Origin: a virus
Reading direction: 5' to 3' (one strand)
DNA: 64,000 nt
Virus record (IMG/VR): IMGVR_UViG_3300042898_006838
Span: 91,933-155,932 of that record
Shown: piece by piece, positions 31,831-40,219 of the stretch
Numbering within the stretch: the first letter of the stretch is position 1
How the letters are laid out: each line of letters begins with the position of its first letter
The notes under the pieces: generated by a model
What the model saw: only the letters and a program-made list of their open reading frames with translations
Told to the model about the DNA's origin: nothing
The model's database searches: none
Program-made: the position numbers and the translations under genes

Positions 31831-31854
31831 TAGAAAAGGCGGCCTGATGCCGCC
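31831..31854 (-). terminator. Intrinsic terminator upstream of the secreted-protein gene
   Basis: Minus-strand stem GGCGGC/GCCGCC (31838-31843 with 31849-31854, 5-nt loop) is followed by TTTTCT. It ends transcription from the 31886 gene and insulates the secreted-protein gene. Confidence 0.7.
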
Positions 31855-31885
31855 CGGTCACGTTTCGTCGTCGTCACTTGCAGTG

Positions 31886-32134
31886 TCATGACCACCCCCG
31901 CACCGAGGGCGTGCGATCTTGAAGTCCGTTTTGTCCATACACACGCACATCGTCGTTCGTGGCGCTCGTCGAGGTCGTCGACGACTGGGAGAGCCGCGCC
32001 AAGAGCCGATTGGCGCAGCCGTGGCCGCACACGCGGTAGCGCCAGCCGTCGAAGTCGACGACGAGCGAGGTTACGTCGCCAAGGTAGCAGTTGCACCCGG
32101 CGCAGGGGATCGTTGTCTGGGAGATGGTGTTCAT
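31886..32134 (-). CDS. Small metal-binding protein
   Basis: An 82-residue protein from ATG 32134 with GGAGC upstream. CAGCNC and CGHGC motifs may form a metal site. It overlaps the upstream gene by ATGA. Upstream in-frame sequence is off-frame reading of the neighbour. Confidence 0.6.
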   Translation of the reverse strand: MNTISQTTIPCAGCNCYLGDVTSLVVDFDGWRYRVCGHGCANRLLARLSQSSTTSTSATNDDVRVYGQNGLQDRTPSVRGWS

Positions 32135-32355
32135 GGCTGCTCCATCCCTTCGACGACGTCGTGGGCTGATGGGAGGTCGCCAACGTAGTGACACCAACCA
32201 ATGCCGCGATGCAACGCAATCGCCACCGCCCACTGCTGACCGAGGACGACGCGGACGATGTCGTCTCTGGTGTAGATGCGCCGGTCTTCGACGTGGACTT
32301 CTTCACCTGCCCCGAAAAATTGTCGCGCTAGGTTCAAGACTGGATTTTCGGTCAC
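32131..32355 (-). CDS. Small hypothetical protein
   Basis: A 74-residue protein from GTG 32355 with AAGGAT upstream and 4-nt overlaps on both sides. VHVEDRRIYTRDDIVRVVLG looks like a small beta-alpha segment. Not recognised. Confidence 0.6.
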   Translation of the reverse strand: MTENPVLNLARQFFGAGEEVHVEDRRIYTRDDIVRVVLGQQWAVAIALHRGIGWCHYVGDLPSAHDVVEGMEQP

Positions 32356-32627
32356 TGCTTATCCTTCTTGGGTGCAAGCGCCTCGCGGGCGCGTTGTTCT
32401 GGTGTTCGCATGCAGAGCGGGTCGCTGTAGTCGCCGCGTGCGATGTCGGCGAGGGCGGCGCGCAGGGCGGCGTTATCGGTGCGGAGCCTTGAGTTCTCTG
32501 ACACCAAGTTCAAGTCGCCTGTGAAGCGTTGAAGCACGTCCTCGATGACGTCCTCCATCGGGGTGTAGTCGTCGGCTCCAAAGGCATGGCGCAAGCGCGC
32601 AAAGGCGTCTTCCAGTTTGTCTCTCAT
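32352..32627 (-). CDS. Small coiled-coil protein
   Basis: A 91-residue protein from ATG 32627 with GGAG upstream. Residues about 35-70 have heptad character (LNLVSENSRLRTDNAALRAAL), so a coiled coil is likely. Overlaps both neighbours by 4 nt. Confidence 0.65.
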   Translation of the reverse strand: MRDKLEDAFARLRHAFGADDYTPMEDVIEDVLQRFTGDLNLVSENSRLRTDNAALRAALADIARGDYSDPLCMRTPEQRAREALAPKKDKQ

Positions 32628-33247
32628 GGCTTCTTCTCCAAGGCCGCACGCAGCACGGCGATATCTTCTTGGTCAAACTTCACGTCGACGAACTTCGCCG
32701 TCGTCAGGACGGTCACCCTGTTCTTCTGCTCCATGATGCCAAGCGCGAGCGTGCAGGCTTCGCGCAGAGCGGCGATCTCCTCTTGCGCCTCGTCCAGTCG
32801 CTTGTCCTCGACGCGGGTCGCCAACCCGAGCCTCGCCATCGTCGAGTCAAGGTCTTGCATACGGCGTTCATGTTCACGATCTATAGCCAGCGCACCATCC
32901 TGCTCAATCTCAAGCAGGCGCTGGAGGATCTGTTCCATCCGATGAGCGCCGTCCTCGGTCGATACCCCAGCGCCAAGGCCCGCTAGTTCAGCCAGCAAAC
33001 GATCTTCTTCAGTAACGACGGACTCGAAGATGACGCGAGGCAGGGGATGCCAGTGGGTAGCCCATGGCCTGTGGCCTTCCTCGTCGTCGTCGACCTTGAC
33101 GCAGCGGCCGTCGTTCGTCTCGATGCGCCAATCCGAACTCAGCGGCGAAGAGACGAACGGAGGCTCGCTGATGGGAACCCGGTACCAAAGCACGTCTCCG
33201 TCATCTTCGTGCCAGTCACTCAGCGGGCGTAGAACTTCGCAGGTCAT
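32624..33247 (-). CDS. Hypothetical protein with coiled coil
   Basis: A 207-residue protein from ATG 33247. The N-terminal half carries Trp and acidic residues; residues about 100-190 are strongly helical and charged. The end overlaps the next gene by 4 nt. Unknown function. Confidence 0.65.
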   Translation of the reverse strand: MTCEVLRPLSDWHEDDGDVLWYRVPISEPPFVSSPLSSDWRIETNDGRCVKVDDDEEGHRPWATHWHPLPRVIFESVVTEEDRLLAELAGLGAGVSTEDGAHRMEQILQRLLEIEQDGALAIDREHERRMQDLDSTMARLGLATRVEDKRLDEAQEEIAALREACTLALGIMEQKNRVTVLTTAKFVDVKFDQEDIAVLRAALEKKP

Positions 33248-33249
33248 GG

Positions 33250-34098
33250 TCAGTCACCCATCGCTTCGCGCAGAAGGCGCTGTGTGTGAAACAAGGCCGC
33301 GTTCTGCGGCGGGTTCGTCAGCAGTGCCGTCATGTCGTTGAGGCTCCAGGCCAAGACCTCAAGCGCGGCGTGACGGAGCCTTGAGCTTTCCGCCTCGGCG
33401 GTGATGGCGCGGGCCTCGGCGGCGTCGCGGTCGGCGTGGGCGGCAGCACGCTGGGTATCCATGTGCGCGCACGCCTTCTCTGACGAGCGCCACAGGAGCC
33501 GGGCTGCTTCGGCGTCGCCGACGTGCATCTCGACCATGCCAGTCGCCTTGTCCAGCTTCTCGCAGATCTCCCTCTCCCTCGCCTCGGCGGCGATGGCGCG
33601 GGCCTCGGCGCGGTCGGCGCGGGTGACGGCGTCGTTCAGCACCGTGGCAAAAGCAAGGCTCTCCTTGGAGGGGCCCTTCTTGGCAAGGCTGGCCTCGGCG
33701 GCATCGGCACGGGCGATGGCGGCCTCAAGCCTCTTGTCTCCAGCCACGATGGCGTTGAGGGCCTCGTCGTAGTGCGCTCTCGACACCAGCTGACCGGTGG
33801 CGGTGTCGGGGATGGTGAGAGCGCGAGCCAGTTGCGGGCTGGCGCGCAGGCTCGGGCCGTAGATGCAGTCGAGCTTCTCCGCCAGGTACTCGGCCTCGTA
33901 GCTCTCCATGCGCAACGGCTTCTCGCTGTGGGTGTTGGCGTGCATGAAGCCCGGGTTCTTCGTGCAGATCTTGATGTACTCGTTCATCAGCCCCGTGAAC
34001 TCGATGAAGGCGTGAACGCCGGTCTGCTGGGCTGCGAGGTAGAAGCGTGCGGACGCTGCGTACATGGCTTCGATAGCCTTCTGTTCTTCTTCACTCAT
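33250..34098 (-). CDS. Hypothetical protein with helical repeats
   Basis: A 282-residue protein from ATG 34098 with AAGGAGA upstream. The N-terminal third has a compact fold (HAFIEFTGLMNEYIK...NTHSEKPLRM...AEYLAEKLDCIYG) that resembles hypothetical proteins from environmental bacteria and phages; the middle is a long alanine-rich helical region with repeated ADAAEA/DRAEARA units. Function unknown. Confidence 0.65.
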   Translation of the reverse strand: MSEEEQKAIEAMYAASARFYLAAQQTGVHAFIEFTGLMNEYIKICTKNPGFMHANTHSEKPLRMESYEAEYLAEKLDCIYGPSLRASPQLARALTIPDTATGQLVSRAHYDEALNAIVAGDKRLEAAIARADAAEASLAKKGPSKESLAFATVLNDAVTRADRAEARAIAAEAREREICEKLDKATGMVEMHVGDAEAARLLWRSSEKACAHMDTQRAAAHADRDAAEARAITAEAESSRLRHAALEVLAWSLNDMTALLTNPPQNAALFHTQRLLREAMGD

Positions 34099-34114
34099 TT
34101 GCCTGTCTCCTTGA

Positions 34115-34396
34115 TCATTTGTTGGTCATGGCGCTGGCCAGGTTCGCGATTTCCAGGCGCTGCTCGTCACTGAGCTGGTGCCAGATGCTCGACATGCGGC
34201 CGCTGGCAAAGGCGTCGGGTTCAGGCGGAACCTCAACGGTGCCACCGCTGCCATCTCCGCCCAGAGGCACGCCGCGGCCGCTGTGCTCCAGCTCCGAGAC
34301 GATGTTCCAGAGCCTGGCGTAGGTCGCGCTGCTCAGGCCGTCGAGACACTCGGCGACCTCGTCTGGGCGCCAGTCGGCTACGGGACATTCGATCAT
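34115..34396 (-). CDS. Small hypothetical protein
   Basis: A 93-residue protein from ATG 34396 with AAGGAGA upstream, coupled to the upstream gene by ATGA. The N-terminal ECPVADWRPDEVAECLDGLSS and an LSDEQRLEIANLASAM end suggest two short helical bundles. A longer ORF through 35290 in this frame was rejected. Confidence 0.6.
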   Translation of the reverse strand: MIECPVADWRPDEVAECLDGLSSATYARLWNIVSELEHSGRGVPLGGDGSGGTVEVPPEPDAFASGRMSSIWHQLSDEQRLEIANLASAMTNK

Positions 34397-34896
34397 GACT
34401 TCTCCTTCAGTGACTGGCCCATGAGCCAGAGGTTGTTGCCAAGCCTTTGGGCCACAGACGGCTCCAAAAGCGATTCTCGGTAGTCGTGGATGTGGCGGTC
34501 GGAGGCACGACGCACGGCTCTTTCCAGGTCCTGGGGGCCGATGCCGGCCGCGCGCCACAGGCCCCAGGTGTCGCGGCAGAGGCGGCAAACCGGGGCCAGG
34601 CCAAGATCCTGATCCACGGGGATCACGGTGCCGGTGCCGAAGACGGCGACTCCGGCGTCGGCGTAGAGCAGCACGTCCTCGCCGCGGCGGTGCAGTGTCC
34701 CGGGTACCAGGCCCCGGTCGCCGCCGGTGACCAGGTCGCGGAGCCTGGGGCTGTCGACAAAGCGGCCGACGTGCGGCCGCAGGTAGTCGCCGAGCCAGGG
34801 CATGCCACTGGCGTTGACGAACATGGCCAGCAGCTTTCGGTCCCCATCTGACTCGCAGGCCTGCATGAGGCAGGAGCCAATCAACGCCCTCTTCAC
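34393..34896 (-). CDS. Hypothetical protein
   Basis: A 167-residue protein from GTG 34896 with GGGAGGGG upstream. It is compact, with several Cys and His residues (CLMQACESDGD, CRLCRDTWG) and a helical C-terminal part. It overlaps neighbours on both sides by 4 nt. Not recognised. Confidence 0.6.
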   Translation of the reverse strand: MKRALIGSCLMQACESDGDRKLLAMFVNASGMPWLGDYLRPHVGRFVDSPRLRDLVTGGDRGLVPGTLHRRGEDVLLYADAGVAVFGTGTVIPVDQDLGLAPVCRLCRDTWGLWRAAGIGPQDLERAVRRASDRHIHDYRESLLEPSVAQRLGNNLWLMGQSLKEKS

Positions 34897-35294
34897 AGCC
34901 CCTCCCGGGCCAGGGACGCGGCCATGACCTCGAAGGTCGTCGCGGACAGGACTCCGCCGTCCTCGAAGGCCAGGGTGCAGGACCCGGAGTCAAACGACAG
35001 CCGCTGCCCGCGATACTCGCCGGCCACGCGACGGAGGTAGGGCAGCAGGGGAATGACCACGCACGCCACGTCATCGGACATGAACCGGCCGTTGAATTCC
35101 AGCATGTCGTAGCTGCCCAGGACGTGGCGCCGTTTCTGGACCTGAGCGACATGCGGATGCCAGGGTATCCAAGGTGGTGGACTTGGCGTCTCTTTTTTCC
35201 CAGCGCAGTCCTGGAACCAGAGCAGTGCCTCTGTAAAAATTTTGTCTTCCGTTCCAAAGAAGAGACAAAATCTGCAATCGACATTTTCATTCAT
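34893..35294 (-). CDS. Hypothetical protein, paralog of the 35690-36151 product
   Basis: A 133-residue protein from ATG 35294 with GGGAG upstream. The N-terminal CRFC may bind metal. The C-terminal LLPYLRR...SATTFEVMAASLA matches LLPYVLG...LTPTTLELMAAST of the 35690-36151 product in order and spacing, so the two are probably paralogs. A perfect TATAAT box lies about 80 nt upstream, and the TGTCCCA repeat array lies just beyond it. Confidence 0.65.
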   Translation of the reverse strand: MNENVDCRFCLFFGTEDKIFTEALLWFQDCAGKKETPSPPPWIPWHPHVAQVQKRRHVLGSYDMLEFNGRFMSDDVACVVIPLLPYLRRVAGEYRGQRLSFDSGSCTLAFEDGGVLSATTFEVMAASLAREGL

Positions 35295-35373
35295 CGACAA
35301 CTCCCGCGTAGACGCACGTGTGCCGAAACACGCCAGCCAACTGAGGCAGGTGCGCACTTGTCGGCTCACGGTC

Positions 35374-35379
35374 ATTATA
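35374..35379 (-). promoter_or_regulatory. Candidate -10 box (TATAAT)
   Basis: Minus-strand perfect TATAAT about 80 nt before ATG 35294, just downstream of the repeat array. The -35 region (TCAAAA or AAAACA) is weak, so an activator could be needed. Confidence 0.5.
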
Positions 35380-35410
35380 CCTGAAAACTTGTTCATGTTT
35401 TGATGTCGCC

Positions 35411-35725
35411 TGTCCCATGCCCTGGGACTCTCTGTCCCATGGCCCATGGGACAGCTGACAACATCGACTTTTCAACTACTTAACCCGCCTTTTTTACCTT
35501 CTGTCCCATACCCTCCCCTAAAATGAGAGGTTTAGAGACGGATGGTATTTTTCCGGAAGCAGGGTCCAAGATCAGAACCCGTAACTGGAAAGGGCCTGAA
35601 AACCGGCTACAGGGCTTGGAGACGTGGAAAACGGCGAAAAGCATGGGACGCATGGGACATCGGCTTGTAAGTTCCTGATATCACTCAGGTCACGGTGTCC
35701 CAGGGCCATGGGACAGTGTCCCATG
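35411..35725. repeat. TGTCCCA/TGGGACA repeat array
   Basis: About ten copies of TGTCCCA or its complement TGGGACA lie between 35411 and 35725, several as inverted pairs: 35411-35428, 35432-35454 (10 bp each arm, 3-nt spacer), 35696-35715; CATGGGAC is repeated at 35642 and 35651. The stretch 35295-35689 has no gene. This pattern suggests binding sites for a regulator or initiator. The last copies run into the end of the 35690 gene. Confidence 0.7.
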
Positions 35726-36151
35726 CCCAGTCGACGCGGCCATCAGCTCCAGGGTCGTGGGTGTCAGCGTCAGCGGCCCCAGTCTCAGGCCGTTGTCTGG
35801 CAGGGTGTAGACGAGGTCGCTGGAGATGGTCGGCGTCTTGGCCATACCCGCGGCCCCCAGCACGTAGGGCAGAAGCGGCTGCAGCCAGGCCCTGAGTTCT
35901 GAGACCGGAGCCGGACCAAGGACCATCCACAGGCCGCGGGTGTTGGCAGCCGAGAGCCAGTGGAGACGTGCCGTGTCACCAGATTTCGCGCGAAACGTCT
36001 CTCTCTGACTACGGCTCCAGGGTCCCCACTCACTTTCCCATTTCGGTATCAGGTAGTGGCTTCGAAAAGAAACCAGCGCCTGGTCAAGGCGCTGGTCGCA
36101 GTCAAAGACGATGTAGAAATCTGAGTCGAGGTATTCTGGTTCCTGTTCCAT
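35690..36151 (-). CDS. Hypothetical protein, paralog of the 34893-35294 product
   Basis: A 153-residue protein from ATG 36151. It starts with FYIVFDCDQRLDQALVSF and ends with the LLPYVLG...TLELMAAS region shared with the 34893-35294 product. The last ten residues are encoded by the TGTCCCA repeats. The start is only 6 nt from a GGGCATAAC motif. Role unknown. Confidence 0.6.
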   Translation of the reverse strand: MEQEPEYLDSDFYIVFDCDQRLDQALVSFRSHYLIPKWESEWGPWSRSQRETFRAKSGDTARLHWLSAANTRGLWMVLGPAPVSELRAWLQPLLPYVLGAAGMAKTPTISSDLVYTLPDNGLRLGPLTLTPTTLELMAASTGHGTLSHGPGTP

Positions 36152-36157
36152 GCCCAG

Positions 36158-36166
36158 GTTATGCCC
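36158..36166 (-). promoter_or_regulatory. GGGCATAAC motif
   Basis: Only 6 nt before ATG 36151, so the leader would be almost absent; the closest spacing of all copies. It lies between the stop of the primase-helicase gene and the next gene. Confidence 0.35.
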
Positions 36167-36175
36167 GGTGCGGAC

Positions 36176-38917
36176 TCAGAATTCCTGGTCGCCGTAGTCG
36201 TCGTAGGGGCTCAGCGTCGACTGGTCGGCGGCTGACGGCGGCTGCCACCACCGGGCCTTGACGCCGTTGACCCGGCGCTGGGGTCCGCGCACGCAGCCCA
36301 GCTGCTTCAGGGTCATGAGCAACTCGCTCTCCAGCGCCTTGTCGCGGGCGGCGGCGCTGAGCTCCATGGCCTTGTACAGGCTGTCCATGTCGAAGAGCCG
36401 CTTGCCCTCGTCCTTCTGCGCCTGACGCTCGGCGACGAAGCGGGCGAGGGTGTCGTAGTGCACGCTGCGAGCCTCGTAGGCCTTGAGGCTCTGCGCCCGG
36501 GCCGCCTCTTCCTCCGCCTCGTACCACCAGCGACTGGCGTCCAGGAGCTCGCGACCCCAGACGCTGTCCGGGTCCTCGGCCAGCCAGGCCTCGGCCATCT
36601 CGTGCATGGCGTAGAGATGCCGGATCTGGGCCCAGAGCTGGTCGTGGATGGCGCGCAGGCGCTTGAGGTTCAGGACGTTGGCGCCCAGGTCGCAGATGTA
36701 GAAGCGGCGGTGGCCGGTGGCGTCGTGGAGCAGGCCCTCCCTGTCGTTGCTGGTGCCGAAGAAGACGCAGCGGCGCTTCACGCTGACGATGTCCTTGCCG
36801 TAGGGCTCGCGAAAGACGTCGTGGTCGCGGGCCAGGAAGGCCTTGACGTTGTCCACGGCACGCGCGCTCTTCGCGTGCTCGCTCTCGCCCCACTCCATGA
36901 CGTTGTGCGTGCCCACGACCATCAGCCCGTCGCGGTCGTCGATCTTGAACTTGGCGTCGGTGAACATCTTCCGGTCTTTTTTATTCCGAGTGTCGCCGTC
37001 GACGAGCTCCTTGAGCAGCGTGGACTTGAAGCGGCCCTGGGCGCCGACGATGATGAGGATGGTCTGGACCTTACGGCCCGGGCACAGGCCTCGGGCCATG
37101 ACGCCCGTCAGCTGGTGTCGCCATTCCGTATAGTTTTGGCGCCAGGCGTCGTGGTCCTCGTCGGCCTTCAGGCCCAGGACGTCGGTGAGAAAGGTACCCA
37201 GGTGGTCAGCGCCGTCCCAAGCCGGCAGGGCCTCGACCTTCTCGCGCCATGGGTCGTAGTGCCGCTCGTGACAGGCGACCTTGATCGCCGACTCCACCTT
37301 CTCCTTCGACAACTCCTCGTGGAAGATGAAGGACAGGTTCTCGCGGATCTTCTCCTGGTCAATGTCCTCCATCGGCCGGCCGTCGCACTGCCAGCTGCGC
37401 TTCAGGTCGTTCCACTGCAGCTCGCGCCTGTTGATCTGGCCGTGGAGCAGGACCTGGGTGATGTTGTTGGTCGTGGGCTTGATGACCCACTGACCGGTGA
37501 CGTTCTGCGTCCGGATCCAGGGGCTGTCGCGGACCTGGGCGTAGTCGACGCCCAGCCTCTTCCACAGCGCCGCGAACTTCTGCTCGTCGCTGGTCCACGC
37601 CGGACTCGTCTTCAGCACGTGCACCGTCGCCATCTGCGGTTGAGGTGCCTGCTGGGGCTGTGGCTGGCTCGGGCCGTTGGCCGTGGCCTTGGCCGGCTGC
37701 GGCTTCACGGGCGTCGTCACCAGCTGCCCGTCGTCGTCGTAGTACTCGTCGCCGTAGGCGTCGTTGTCCGGTCCCGGGGCTGCCGATGGGTCGAAGACCT
37801 TTATGTCCGTCATGTGCTTGCCCAACTCCCATTCCGGTCTGTCCACGAGCAGGAACCCGGCGTTGGCGCAGTCCTCGCGGCCCGCGTGCTCGACCTTGCG
37901 CATCAACTCCCAGTCCGCCCACTGCGGCTGGCACCTGGGGTTGTACTCGTCCTTCAACAGCGTCAGCGCCTCGCCCTCGTCGAGAGCAAAGCCCTGCACC
38001 AGGCGGCAGGCGGCGTAGTACAGCTGGTTCTGGCCGCCGCTGCCCTCGATGGCCGGGTCGACGGTCGCCAGGTACGCGCTGGCCCTCCTCAGCTTCTCGG
38101 CGGCCGTGCAGTTGCTGGCTACGCCGGCCTCCAGGTCCCGGCGCCGCGCCGCCTTCATCGCCGTCTCCGCCGGGTGCTCGCCGGGCAGGGCCACGGTCAC
38201 GGCCGTCGGCGACTTCCACTTCTTGTCGGCGATCCACGACGGCTGCCACAGCGGCAACTCCATGTCCCGGTGCCAGGGCTCGACCTGGGTGTAGACGAAG
38301 CCGGTCTTGATGTTGACGGCCGGCGGCGCCACGACGTAGCCGCCTTGGCCTCGGACGTCGATCATCGGCCCGAGGCTGACGCCGGCTGCGACGGCCTTCT
38401 TCACCTCCTCCTCCACGCGCACGCGCTCGCCGGCGGCGTGGGCGGCGGTATCACCGCGCCCGTTCCTGATCTTGACGTCGAAGCCCGCAGCCAGCGCCTC
38501 GTGCGCGAACCGGGCCCGGCTGCCAAGGACGTCGACGCGGTTGCCCTGGATCTCGGCTCCGGCGTTCCATCGGAAGTAGAGGTGACCGCCGCGCCGCGTC
38601 GCCGTGGCCATGACCGACGGCGGCAGGTTGGCCTGGCACCAGGCCAGGCCCTCGGCGTTGTCGGCGTCGACGATGACCAGGCCGTATGGACCTGACAGCG
38701 GACCGGCGAGGATCGCCGGATTCAGGCGCCCGCCCGCCGCCTGCCACTCCACGCGCAGCCGGTCCTCACTCCACGGCCCGTCGTCGATCTGGTCCTTGAA
38801 GGCCATGGCCGGGCTCTTCTCAGCCGGCCGCAGACCGATGACGGACAGCGGCTGCCTGTCCCTGCCAAAGATCCACTTGAGTTTGACTATTTCCTTGAAG
38901 TCTGGGGTCAACGCCAT
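36176..38917 (-). CDS. Prim-Pol primase / VirE-type helicase
   Basis: A 913-residue protein from ATG 38917 with GGAGC upstream. The N-terminal 250 residues look like a bifunctional primase-polymerase domain: GLVIVDAD (metal-binding acidic residues) and GGHLYFRW. After a linker, the C-terminal half is the VapE/VirE ATPase: GAQGRFKST (Walker A-like), VMEWGESEHAKSA, REPYGKDIVS, RRCVFFGTSND and GHRRFYI (Arg finger). It should synthesise primers and unwind DNA during phage replication. Confidence 0.88.
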   Translation of the reverse strand: MALTPDFKEIVKLKWIFGRDRQPLSVIGLRPAEKSPAMAFKDQIDDGPWSEDRLRVEWQAAGGRLNPAILAGPLSGPYGLVIVDADNAEGLAWCQANLPPSVMATATRRGGHLYFRWNAGAEIQGNRVDVLGSRARFAHEALAAGFDVKIRNGRGDTAAHAAGERVRVEEEVKKAVAAGVSLGPMIDVRGQGGYVVAPPAVNIKTGFVYTQVEPWHRDMELPLWQPSWIADKKWKSPTAVTVALPGEHPAETAMKAARRRDLEAGVASNCTAAEKLRRASAYLATVDPAIEGSGGQNQLYYAACRLVQGFALDEGEALTLLKDEYNPRCQPQWADWELMRKVEHAGREDCANAGFLLVDRPEWELGKHMTDIKVFDPSAAPGPDNDAYGDEYYDDDGQLVTTPVKPQPAKATANGPSQPQPQQAPQPQMATVHVLKTSPAWTSDEQKFAALWKRLGVDYAQVRDSPWIRTQNVTGQWVIKPTTNNITQVLLHGQINRRELQWNDLKRSWQCDGRPMEDIDQEKIRENLSFIFHEELSKEKVESAIKVACHERHYDPWREKVEALPAWDGADHLGTFLTDVLGLKADEDHDAWRQNYTEWRHQLTGVMARGLCPGRKVQTILIIVGAQGRFKSTLLKELVDGDTRNKKDRKMFTDAKFKIDDRDGLMVVGTHNVMEWGESEHAKSARAVDNVKAFLARDHDVFREPYGKDIVSVKRRCVFFGTSNDREGLLHDATGHRRFYICDLGANVLNLKRLRAIHDQLWAQIRHLYAMHEMAEAWLAEDPDSVWGRELLDASRWWYEAEEEAARAQSLKAYEARSVHYDTLARFVAERQAQKDEGKRLFDMDSLYKAMELSAAARDKALESELLMTLKQLGCVRGPQRRVNGVKARWWQPPSAADQSTLSPYDDYGDQEF

Positions 38918-39031
38918 TGACGAGCTCCGTTCGCCAAGGCATCATCTGCCCTGGTAGTTGTCTGTCCTCTGGGGTCCGACGCGAGTTTCCCTCTCCGCGT
39001 CGGGCCCCTGTCCTTTTCAGACCCTAAGTCA

Positions 39032-39047
39032 GAGTTCGTGACCAAGC
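39032..39047 (+). repeat. GAGTTCGTGACCAAGC repeat, copy 1
   Basis: 16 identical bases with copy 2, followed by a similar GCCAC. A shorter TTCGTGACCAA occurs upstream of the deoxynucleoside kinase gene at 51343. Candidate operator. Confidence 0.55.
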
Positions 39048-39093
39048 AAGCCACAAGATGTGGTGGACATGATTAGCTTGTTGACTATCGGCT

Positions 39094-39109
39094 GAGTTCG
39101 TGACCAAGC
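39094..39109 (+). repeat. GAGTTCGTGACCAAGC repeat, copy 2
   Basis: 62 nt from copy 1. With the bases that follow it forms an inverted repeat GTTCGTG...CACGAAC, which would suit a dimeric regulator or a ParB-type site. Confidence 0.55.
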
Positions 39110-39255
39110 TGCCACGAACTTTGAAGTCAGCTCTGACCATGAAAATTTACTCATCCTTCTACAGAGACCTCTTGATCTTCATCGAAGAGTGCCGAGACAT
39201 GTGGCCGTCGGACAATCTCGACGTCTACGGCTCATGGAAATGACGACGGCGCCGA

Positions 39256-39264
39256 GGGCATAAC
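39256..39264 (+). promoter_or_regulatory. GGGCATAAC motif upstream of parB
   Basis: The only plus-strand copy of the motif, 48 nt before ATG 39313. It reads in the direction of parB transcription, as the other copies do for their genes. Confidence 0.45.
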
Positions 39265-39312
39265 GCTGATGACAGCGTCAGCAACACCGTCAACGGAAAG
39301 GATTAACACCGC

Positions 39313-40212
39313 ATGGGAAAGCAAGCATTTGAAGACATCGAGGGTCGGATCAATGGCATGAGGTTCGACCCCTACAAGGTCAAGATCTACGGCCTGGACA
39401 AGGACTGCCCTGAAGCCGCTGCTCACCTCTGGGTACCAGACGCCAAGATGTTCCCGAGCGACGAGTTCGTCGCCGACATCCGCGACAAGGGCATCGAGAC
39501 GCCTATCGTCGTGCAGAAGATCGGCGACATTCCCGTCGTCGTTAAGGGCCGCAGCCGGGTCAAGGCCGCACGCTTGCTCAAGGACGAGGGCGTTGACATC
39601 ACCGTCCCGGCCATGGTCAGCGAGCGTGGCTCCACGCAGGCCGAGATCATGGCCAGCGTCATCAGCGAGAACCGTCAGCGCAAGAAGATGAACGCCCTCG
39701 ATCTGGCTGAGATGGTGTCCTACTTCATCAAGCTCAACGGACGCGACGACAAGGCCATGTCGAGCCTGAAGGCCGCCGCCGGCCTCGACGAGCGTCGCCT
39801 GGACAAGCTCATGGACCTGCGCAGCGCCAACAAGAGCGTCCACGAGGCGATCAAGGACGGTGACATGGACTACGAGGCTGCCATCGCCATCTCCGAGATG
39901 CCGGTCGACAAGCAGGCCGAGACCGTCAACAAGCTCAGGGCCGGGAACAACGGCAAGAAGATCACGACCGAGCAGGCTCGTGCGGCCAAGGTCGGCAGGT
40001 ACCCGCGTCCGCCGCAGAGCTTCGTCAAGCGCCTTATCGCCAAGCTGGCCAAGGACAAGACCCTGAACCAACAGGCCTTGGACGTCATGCGCTACCTCAA
40101 CGGCGAAGCCAGCGACGACGTGCTCATCGAGCACATCAAGACCGCGGTGACGGACATCAAGGCCAAGACCGCCAAGCGCAAGGCCAGCGCCAAGGCCAAG
40201 GCCAAGAAGTGA
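39313..40212 (+). CDS. parB: ParB-like DNA-binding protein
   Basis: A 299-residue protein from ATG 39313. GRSRVKAARLL (ParB box, like GERR.RAa) and SENRQRKKMNALDLAEMV (ENxxR then a helix-turn-helix region) identify the ParB/Spo0J N-terminal fold, probably a CTP-binding clamp. A very Lys/Ala-rich tail binds DNA. No ParA gene is visible nearby; the role may be transcription, segregation or DNA organisation. The upstream repeats could be its sites. Confidence 0.85.
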   Translation: MGKQAFEDIEGRINGMRFDPYKVKIYGLDKDCPEAAAHLWVPDAKMFPSDEFVADIRDKGIETPIVVQKIGDIPVVVKGRSRVKAARLLKDEGVDITVPAMVSERGSTQAEIMASVISENRQRKKMNALDLAEMVSYFIKLNGRDDKAMSSLKAAAGLDERRLDKLMDLRSANKSVHEAIKDGDMDYEAAIAISEMPVDKQAETVNKLRAGNNGKKITTEQARAAKVGRYPRPPQSFVKRLIAKLAKDKTLNQQALDVMRYLNGEASDDVLIEHIKTAVTDIKAKTAKRKASAKAKAKK

Positions 40213-40219
40213 AGACGGC

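Larger units (their letters stand above)
38918..39312. other. Divergent intergenic region between primase and ParB
   Basis: 395 bases between divergent genes. Seen: a 13-bp hairpin with one wobble (38971-38983 with 38996-39008), two copies of GAGTTCGTGACCAAGC (39032 and 39094), and a GGGCATAAC motif at 39256. No gene is visible. It probably holds promoters and operators for both directions. Confidence 0.6.

Noticed and set aside
34115-35290. A 391-codon minus-strand ORF
   Set aside because: The part above 34396 is Arg/Pro-rich off-frame sequence over two well-supported genes; only the last 93 codons were kept.
36458-38695. A 745-codon plus-strand ORF antisense to the primase-helicase
   Set aside because: Same reason: mirror reading frame of a strongly supported gene.
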